A stretch of DNA of 37,157 nucleotides from Gammaproteobacteria bacterium (GTDB taxonomy: Bacteria > Pseudomonadota > Gammaproteobacteria > Pseudomonadales > Halieaceae). The stretch is from NCBI GenBank assembly GCA_030426545.1, contig JAUHYL010000038.1, positions 1 through 37,157 on the forward strand, in the 5' to 3' direction. The notes under the pieces are model-generated. The model did no database searches, was not told the origin of the DNA, and saw nothing but the letters and a program-made list of their open reading frames with translations. This document shows positions 31,950 to 37,157 of the stretch, one piece after another; positions within the stretch are counted from its first letter, which is position 1; each line of letters opens with the position of its first letter. Position numbers and translations under genes: made by a program.

Positions 31950-32558
31950 ATGAGTTCAGAAATCGCCTGTCACGGCTGCGACCTGCTGGTTAACATCGGC
32001 GGGCTACAAGACGGCGAAAGCGCCTCCTGCCCCCGCTGCGGCCAGTTTCTCACGCGTTACCGTGAAGACGCCTTCAGCCGCACGCTCGCCTACACGATCG
32101 CCGCGATCATCCTGCTGATTCTCGCCAACAGCTACTCGTTCCTGTCCTTCGCCGCCAATGGCCTGGAGAATGCAATTACGCTGCTGGAAACCCCTGCGGC
32201 CCTGTGGGAGTACGAGGTCTACAGCGCGGCAGTTATCGTCGCCGCTTTTATACTGGCGATCCCTGCTGCCGTGCTGGCGATGCTGCTGGCGCTGTGTGTA
32301 CCGCTGAGCCGCGGCATCTACCTGCCGTGGCTCAGCAGCCTGGCCAAGGGTGTTTTTCTCAGTCAGAACTGGGCGATGGTCGAGGTGTTTATTATCGGCG
32401 TGATCGTCTCGCTGGTTAAGATTGCTGAAATGGCGGATGTCTCACTGGGTATTTCCTTCTGGGCCTACGCCGCCTTTGCGCTGTGCTTCACCCTCGCCGT
32501 TTCAAGCCTTGATCGCTACCAGTGCTGGGAAACGCTCGAAGACCTGGAACGCGCATGA
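31950..32558 (+). CDS. pqiA: Paraquat-inducible protein A, first half (split PqiA)
   Basis: 202 residues. A zinc-ribbon knuckle pair CHGC (7-10) and CPRC (27-30) precedes four membrane segments (about residues 45-65, 92-117, 138-156 and 165-185). In E. coli PqiA and YebS two such units are fused in about 420 residues; here each unit is a separate gene. PqiA sits in the inner membrane next to the MCE protein PqiB, part of a lipid transport path across the envelope. The stop overlaps the ATG of the second unit (ATGA). LSRGIYLPWL and VEVFIIGVIVSLVKIAEMADV match PqiA domain blocks. Confidence 0.88.
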   Translation: MSSEIACHGCDLLVNIGGLQDGESASCPRCGQFLTRYREDAFSRTLAYTIAAIILLILANSYSFLSFAANGLENAITLLETPAALWEYEVYSAAVIVAAFILAIPAAVLAMLLALCVPLSRGIYLPWLSSLAKGVFLSQNWAMVEVFIIGVIVSLVKIAEMADVSLGISFWAYAAFALCFTLAVSSLDRYQCWETLEDLERA

Positions 32559-33181
32559 GCAGGGCAGCCGTGAGTGCAGCGTCGCAGGGTCTCGTTGGCT
32601 GCCACGTCTGCTGCAACCTCGCCTCCAGCTCGCAGCACCGCTGCCCGCGCTGCGGCTCAGCGCTGCACCCACGCAAGAACGCCAGCCTGCAACGCACCCT
32701 GGCGCTGCTGATCACAGCGTGCATGCTGTATGTGCCGGCGAACCTGTACCCGATTATGTACACCGACTCATTCGGCTCCACCGAGGCCTCCACCATTCTG
32801 GGCGGCGTTGTGTTGTTGATCGAAATGGGAGAATTGCCGATTGCATTGATCATTTTCCTGTTCAGTGTAATGGTGCCCTCGGGGAAATTGATGACGCTGT
32901 TCTACCTGGTGTGGAGCGTGGAGCGGGCATCCGGCCTGGACGCCAGGCAGCGCTCGCAGATGTATCGCATCACTGAATTTATCGGCAAGTGGTCCATGGT
33001 GGACGTCTTCGTTGTCGCCATTCTCGCCGCTCTGGTCCATCTGGGCGGACTACTGGTAGTGCGCCCGGGTGTGGCGGCCGTATCGTTTTCCGGCGTGGTT
33101 ATCATCACCATGCTGGCGGCGGAAACCTTCGACTCACGCCTGATCTGGGATAAAGAGGAAGAAAACCAACGTGGCAGCTGA
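32555..33181 (+). CDS. pqiA: Paraquat-inducible protein A, second half (split PqiA)
   Basis: 208 residues from ATG 32555, which overlaps the preceding stop; the longer frame from 32522 lies inside the upstream gene. It has zinc-ribbon cysteines 16, 19, 30 and 33 and then four membrane segments. LLITACMLYVPANLYPIM, MVPSGKLMTLFYLVW and FIGKWSMVDVFVVAILAALV are conserved PqiA blocks. It would pair with the first PqiA unit in the inner membrane to act with PqiB. The stop overlaps the start of pqiB by 11 bases, so the four genes form a tight operon. Confidence 0.88.
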   Translation: MSRAAVSAASQGLVGCHVCCNLASSSQHRCPRCGSALHPRKNASLQRTLALLITACMLYVPANLYPIMYTDSFGSTEASTILGGVVLLIEMGELPIALIIFLFSVMVPSGKLMTLFYLVWSVERASGLDARQRSQMYRITEFIGKWSMVDVFVVAILAALVHLGGLLVVRPGVAAVSFSGVVIITMLAAETFDSRLIWDKEEENQRGS

Positions 33182-34796
33182 ACAGGCAGTGGTAAAGAAG
33201 AGCTCCAGCATCTCCAACGTCTGGTTTATCCCGATACTGGCGCTGCTGCTGGGTGCCTACATGGTGTTGCACAGCTGGATGACCGAGGGGCCCGAAATCG
33301 AAATAGCCTTCAAGACGGCCGAGGGTCTGGAACAGGGCAAAACCAAGATCAAGTACCGCAACGTCGACATGGGCGTGGTGGACAGTGTGCGGCTGAACGA
33401 GCAGTTCGATGGCGTTATCGCCACGGCGAAGCTGGACCGCCAGGCAGAAGCGCTGCTGCGCGAAGACACGCGCTTCTGGGTGGTGACTGCCAGCGTCAGT
33501 GTGGACAGGATAACGGGGCTCGATACCCTGCTTTCCGGTGCCTATATACAGCTCGCCCCCGGCACCGGCCAGGACGGCTGGCGCCACTTCGAGGCACTGG
33601 AGCAGGCGCCCCTCACCGACACCGATGCCGACGGCCTGCGCCTGCACCTGACCAGCCGCGAAGCGACCTCGATCACCACGGGCGATGCCGTGCTCTACCA
33701 CGGCTTCAAAGTTGGCCGCGTTGAAAGTGTGGAGTTTGACGCCAATGCGCGTGTGGTCGATTACGTTATCTTCATCGACGCGCCTTACCACAAACTGGTG
33801 AACACGTCGGTGCGCTTCTGGGATGCCAGCGGTATTTCGATCTCCGCCGGCGCGGACGGCTTCCAGGTAGAAATCGGCTCACTGGACACCGTGTTTCTCG
33901 GCGGTGTGGCCTTCGGTACGCCCCCCGGTATCGCACCGGGCGACCCGGTCGATCACAACGCGGAGTTCCGGCTGTATGAATCGTTTGAAGAGATCCAGAA
34001 GAACCCCTACAAGTTCGGCACGTACTACGTCGTCTCCTTCACCCAGTCAGTGAAGGGATTGCAGCCGGGCGCGCCCGTGGAGTATCGCGGTATTCCCATA
34101 GGCCGGGTGGAGCGACTGATGCTGCGCGACACCCTGCGTTTGCAGCAGGCAGACAATTCCGAGGGAACCGGGGCCGCCATCCCGGTACTTATCTACCTGG
34201 AACCGGCGCGCCTGGAGATGCCGGATCGACAATCATCGGTGGATTCTTTTGCCAGGGGCATCGAGACCGGCGTCAGCAACGGCATGCGTGCTTCACTGGA
34301 ATCAGGCAGCATCATTACCGGGGCCAAGTTCGTCAACATCGATTACTACGCCGATGCTGAACCTGCACAGATAGATACCTTCCTGGACTACCCCACTATC
34401 CCCACCATCGAGACCGGCCTGGGGCAGATCCAGTACAAGGTGGAGACCATCCTGGACAAGGTGAACAACCTGCCGCTGGAAGATACGGTGACCGCGGCCA
34501 ACAGCGCACTGGCCTCACTGGATGACACCCTGGCCAGTCTCGATCACATACTGGAAAACGAAAGCACCCGCGACCTGACCCGGCAACTGCAGGAGACGCT
34601 CAGCGAACTGCAAACTGCACTGGGCGGCCTGTCACCCGGCTCCGGCATCTACCAGAGCCTGGACGCCAGCCTGTTGCAACTGAACCGAACGCTGGACAAC
34701 ATCGAATCGCTGACCGGCACGCTTGCCAAGAAACCCAATGCCGTGGTCTTCCCCACGACCATTCCCGCCGACCCCGAACCAGAGGCCAGACCATGA
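33171..34796 (+). CDS. pqiB: MCE-domain lipid transport protein PqiB
   Basis: 541 residues, start GTG with AAGAGGAAG upstream. One N-terminal membrane helix (residues 17-36) anchors it in the inner membrane. Three MCE domains follow, starting near GPEIEIAFKTAEGLEQGKTKIKYRNVDMG (about 40), SREATSITTGDAVLYHGFKVG (about 162) and FTQSVKGLQPGAPVEYRGIPIG (about 291). A C-terminal helical region (about 410-525) is rich in Leu and Asp. In E. coli PqiB forms a hexamer with a long channel across the periplasm that carries lipids between membranes. Length agrees with the family (about 545). Confidence 0.93.
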   Translation: MAAEQAVVKKSSSISNVWFIPILALLLGAYMVLHSWMTEGPEIEIAFKTAEGLEQGKTKIKYRNVDMGVVDSVRLNEQFDGVIATAKLDRQAEALLREDTRFWVVTASVSVDRITGLDTLLSGAYIQLAPGTGQDGWRHFEALEQAPLTDTDADGLRLHLTSREATSITTGDAVLYHGFKVGRVESVEFDANARVVDYVIFIDAPYHKLVNTSVRFWDASGISISAGADGFQVEIGSLDTVFLGGVAFGTPPGIAPGDPVDHNAEFRLYESFEEIQKNPYKFGTYYVVSFTQSVKGLQPGAPVEYRGIPIGRVERLMLRDTLRLQQADNSEGTGAAIPVLIYLEPARLEMPDRQSSVDSFARGIETGVSNGMRASLESGSIITGAKFVNIDYYADAEPAQIDTFLDYPTIPTIETGLGQIQYKVETILDKVNNLPLEDTVTAANSALASLDDTLASLDHILENESTRDLTRQLQETLSELQTALGGLSPGSGIYQSLDASLLQLNRTLDNIESLTGTLAKKPNAVVFPTTIPADPEPEARP

Positions 34797-35368
34797 GACG
34801 CGCGCTCTGCCTGTTACCCGTTCTATTGCTCTGCGCCTGTGCTTCCCAGCCGCCTTCGCCCACATACTACCTGCTGCGTCCCGCCGCAGACCTGGACAGC
34901 GCCCAGCTGCAGCCGTCTACCCGGTACACGCTGGGCGAGGTAAGCATCGCCCCGTATATCAATCAGCCGGGCCTGCTGCTGGAAACCGGTGAGGGCCGGG
35001 TTCGCCCCGCTGCCCTGCACCTGTGGGCAGAACCGATCGAGGCTGGCATCCGCACGTACTTGCTGCAGGAGATTTCCAGGCTGTACGGCCGCGACCTGTT
35101 GCCCGGCGGCACGGGCGATCAGCGCATCAACCTGCGCATCGACCAACTGCACGGCACTCTCGAGGGTGACGCGCGACTGGTGGCGTACTGGTGGCTGGAC
35201 GGTGACGATGGCGCGATGGGCGCCAGGCGCTTTGCACGGTCGCAACCGCTGGCGGCGAACGGTTACAACGCTTTGGCCAGCGCAGAGCGCGATCTGTTGG
35301 GGCAACTGGCGGCGGATATCGCGGCGGCACTGCAGGCACCGGTTGACGAGGAAAACGCAGCGCAATAA
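34793..35368 (+). CDS. pqiC: PqiC-like outer-membrane lipoprotein
   Basis: 191 residues; ATG overlaps the pqiB stop (ATGA). The signal MRRALCLLPVLLLCACASQ holds a lipobox, with the modified Cys at 16 (L-C-A-C) or 14. PPSPTYYLLRPA and a later VRPAALHLWAEPIEAGIRTYLLQEI match the ABC-type transport auxiliary/PqiC (DUF330) family. PqiC sits in the inner leaflet of the outer membrane and receives the PqiB channel tip. It closes the operon, followed by a hairpin at 35391. Confidence 0.9.
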   Translation: MRRALCLLPVLLLCACASQPPSPTYYLLRPAADLDSAQLQPSTRYTLGEVSIAPYINQPGLLLETGEGRVRPAALHLWAEPIEAGIRTYLLQEISRLYGRDLLPGGTGDQRINLRIDQLHGTLEGDARLVAYWWLDGDDGAMGARRFARSQPLAANGYNALASAERDLLGQLAADIAAALQAPVDEENAAQ

Positions 35369-35390
35369 TTGTCTGCGCTGGTCTTCACCT

Positions 35391-35412
35391 GCGGCTTTAC
35401 GCCGCTTGTTTC
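35391..35412 (+). terminator. Weak intrinsic terminator after pqiC
   Basis: GCGGC (35391-35395) and GCCGC (35401-35405) form a 5-bp GC stem with loop TTTAC, followed by TTGTTTCT. It lies 22 bases after the pqiC stop. The stem is short. Confidence 0.5.
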
Positions 35413-35455
35413 TAATCTATTTCACGCAGCCGGCGCTGGAGAATTCATCCCGCCA

Positions 35456-36148
35456 TCAGATCGGCAGTGGCAGAAAAACCGAACCGACCGCATGCACCGC
35501 ACCGGTGACCGTGCGATTGCCTGAGTCATCCGCGATGCGCGCCATCATTTCCTGCAGGATGATGATCTTGCCAAACAGACGCTCGAAACTCAGGTTGTCC
35601 ACCACGCCGTTGTTCTCGTGACTGACAATGTAGTGTCGCCCGTTGGGCCAGCGTGTGTTCTTCAACTTCCAGAGCAGTACTTCAACGTTGCGCGCACTGG
35701 TGAGTAGCACGTCCGGGTCCAGCCGGTCGGTGAGAAACATCTCGGGCTTGTGCTGGTAGGCCTGGCGCAACATGCTGCCCAGTCCAACCGCCAGCGCAAA
35801 AACCCTGTCACCGTTGTAGGCCGGATCGAAGGCGAGATTCATTGCGTCGATATCCTGCCTGCCGCCGAGTTCGGCAAAATTCAGTTCGTAGCGATTGACC
35901 CGCAGTTGCGCCAGCCGCCCCTCAACCGTCATGCCCGGGATTTTGCGCAGCTGCGACGGGTTGCGCTTGTACAGCTTGACGACCAGTTCCTGGACGGCCG
36001 CGCGGGTTTCCTCGATAAACTCGTCGGTAACAAGATCGATATCCGACTTCACCAGGTTCTTCAGCTCATAGCCCGCACAACCTGAAAGCAGCAGGGCCAG
36101 CAGGGGAACGAGCAGCGCACCCCTCATCATTCGCACAACAGATCGCAT
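35456..36148 (-). CDS. Lipoprotein of unknown function
   Basis: 230 residues from ATG 36148. The signal peptide MRSVVRMMRGALLVPLLALL ends in the lipobox LSGC (Cys24). The mature protein is mostly helical (KSDIDLVTDEFIEETRAAVQELVVKLYKR in the first part). It ends in a segment rich in hydrophobic residues (FGKIIILQEMMARIADDSGNRTVTGAVHAVGSVFLPLPI). The frame can be extended to 36202, but that N-terminus does not look like a signal. An AGGGG sits one base from the chosen ATG, too close for comfort, so the start is uncertain. It converges with the pqi operon. I do not recognise the family. Confidence 0.7.
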   Translation of the reverse strand: MRSVVRMMRGALLVPLLALLLSGCAGYELKNLVKSDIDLVTDEFIEETRAAVQELVVKLYKRNPSQLRKIPGMTVEGRLAQLRVNRYELNFAELGGRQDIDAMNLAFDPAYNGDRVFALAVGLGSMLRQAYQHKPEMFLTDRLDPDVLLTSARNVEVLLWKLKNTRWPNGRHYIVSHENNGVVDNLSFERLFGKIIILQEMMARIADDSGNRTVTGAVHAVGSVFLPLPI

Positions 36149-36336
36149 GCCCCTGATTCTAAGGCACCGGGATGCAAAGACAAACGCATTCAGCGTTTTC
36201 ATGTCTGTGCTTGCGCGCCATCACGCTATTCGGCGGAAGCTGCGAGCGAGCGAGACGCTGTTCACAGCACGTCGAGCAAAAAAGCCTATAGGCCTTGTTT
36301 CTTGCTAGTATCCCAATCATCGACCAACATAAAAAC

Positions 36337-37157
36337 ATGGCTATGCTAAGGAGCACCTTCCTTTCCCTCCTGCTGGGCCTCGTGCTGTCGCTCGCGTTGT
36401 TGGCCATGCTGTCTCCAGCAGAGACAGGGCAGCAGTTGCGGGCAGATGTCCTCGAAATCCCGGGCAGTGAACTACTTGCGCGCGGCGGCCAGGCCACGCT
36501 CGATGGCAGCACCCTGCGTATACGCCTCGATGAGCGCGGCATTGCCGCCGTGGTGCTGCCCACGGAAGGGCTGGCCGTACACCTCTACCGCTTTCTGAAA
36601 CTGGAACTGCGCGAACCACCGCAAACTCTCGACGTCACACTGTTCTGGACCAACGCCGATACCGCGGATCAAGCCGAAAGCCATATCTTCGAGACGCGGC
36701 CACGGCAGGCGCTGTGGGTAGCCACCGGCGAGTTACCGGGCTGGGAAGGCGAACTGAACTCAGTGGGTCTGATGCTCACGGGGGAACCGTCGAGTGAAGT
36801 GCAGATCGAGGGCGTGGCTCTGGCTTACGGATCGCCACTTATTCAATTGCAAGTTCTGCTCAACGACTGGTCAGGCTTCCAGCCCTGGCAGCGCGATTCC
36901 ATGAACAATTACGACGCGGTGACCAAGCTGTCACAGTTCTACCCCACTACCGTCGTCGCCATGATCCTTGCCCTTAGCCTGATCGCCTATGTGCTGCTGG
37001 TTGTGCTGCGCCATCGCAGGCTCGCGCTGGATTGGCGCGTGGTGGGTGCCATCGGGCTGGTGTGCTGGCTGGCGCTGGATCTACCCTGGCAATACAAACT
37101 GCTGCGACAGCTGGGCGAAACGCGGCAGCAGTTTGCAGGCAAGAGTGACGCGCAAAA
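36337..37157 (+). CDS. Membrane protein of unknown function, cut by the window end
   Basis: The frame is open from ATG 36337 to the last base (273 complete codons), so the C-terminus is missing. An N-terminal hydrophobic segment (about residues 8-25, FLSLLLGLVLSLALLAML) is followed by a periplasmic-type domain of about 180 residues with FLKLELREPPQTLDVTLFW and EGELNSVGLMLTGEPSSEVQ. Two further membrane helices start near residues 207 and 233. The layout suggests an inner-membrane protein with a beta-rich periplasmic domain. It is divergent from the lipoprotein gene. No ribosome site is evident, and ATG 36343 is an alternative. Family not recognised. Confidence 0.7.
   Translation, partial: MAMLRSTFLSLLLGLVLSLALLAMLSPAETGQQLRADVLEIPGSELLARGGQATLDGSTLRIRLDERGIAAVVLPTEGLAVHLYRFLKLELREPPQTLDVTLFWTNADTADQAESHIFETRPRQALWVATGELPGWEGELNSVGLMLTGEPSSEVQIEGVALAYGSPLIQLQVLLNDWSGFQPWQRDSMNNYDAVTKLSQFYPTTVVAMILALSLIAYVLLVVLRHRRLALDWRVVGAIGLVCWLALDLPWQYKLLRQLGETRQQFAGKSDAQ

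Overview
The window looks like chromosomal DNA of a marine-type gammaproteobacterium. Halieaceae or other Cellvibrionales is my best guess. I infer this from the high GC content of most genes, the gene content (KDPG aldolase/GAPDH operon, split PqiA with PqiB and PqiC, hydrazine-synthase-alpha-like dihaem protein, DUF3604 protein, PEP-CTERM-like tail, lipid-type SDR/MDR/ACAD cluster) and start-codon use. No rRNA, tRNA, CRISPR array, transposase or integrase gene is visible.

Left part (1-6531). A dipeptidyl-peptidase III-like zinc peptidase, cut by the window edge, is followed by a small protein with a PEP-CTERM-like tail and a secreted metzincin protease. From about 3.1 to 6.28 kb the DNA becomes clearly richer in A+T and holds a row of small, mostly unrecognisable genes, all on the minus strand. 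Several are separated by integron attC-type recombination sites. The best site (5831-5893) has the correct boxes, an extra-helical G and an 8-base match between its R'' box and the first bases of its own cassette. No integrase lies in the window, so this is an integrase-less cassette cluster (CALIN) or the tail of a larger integron. Its attC sites decay away from nagB.

Middle part (6532-18157). NagB and a short-chain dehydrogenase (SDR) lie on the minus strand, then a SASA-type SGNH esterase on the plus strand. Next comes a 9-kb minus-strand catabolic cluster. In transcription order it reads acyl-CoA dehydrogenase, APH-like kinase, SDR, MDR reductase, SDR, aldehyde dehydrogenase, SDR, quinone-oxidoreductase-type MDR. 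The dehydrogenase/kinase pair resembles the ACAD10/ACAD11 and Pseudomonas LvaA/LvaC systems for 4-hydroxyacyl-CoA, so breakdown of a hydroxylated or branched acyl or alcohol substrate is the likely theme.

Region 18336-25702. An MtfA-like peptidase (plus) converges on a minus-strand operon of KDPG aldolase, a GAPDH paralogue that has lost its catalytic cysteine, and an intact GAPDH. The 735-bp gap between the convergent genes contains four long, perfect inverted repeats of unrelated sequence. Two of them enclose the same roughly 80-bp core in opposite orientations. A molybdopterin oxidoreductase and an HxlR-type regulator are divergent around a 21-bp-spaced direct repeat that is probably the operator.

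Right part (25791-37157). It holds an alpha/beta hydrolase, a dihaem hydrazine-synthase-alpha-like protein divergent from a DUF3604 protein, a pqiA1-pqiA2-pqiB-pqiC operon for envelope lipid transport, a lipoprotein of unknown role and a membrane protein cut by the window edge.

The two observations most worth following are the inverted-repeat cluster at 19.2-19.9 kb and the cysteine-less GAPDH next to a normal GAPDH. The attC cassette array comes next.
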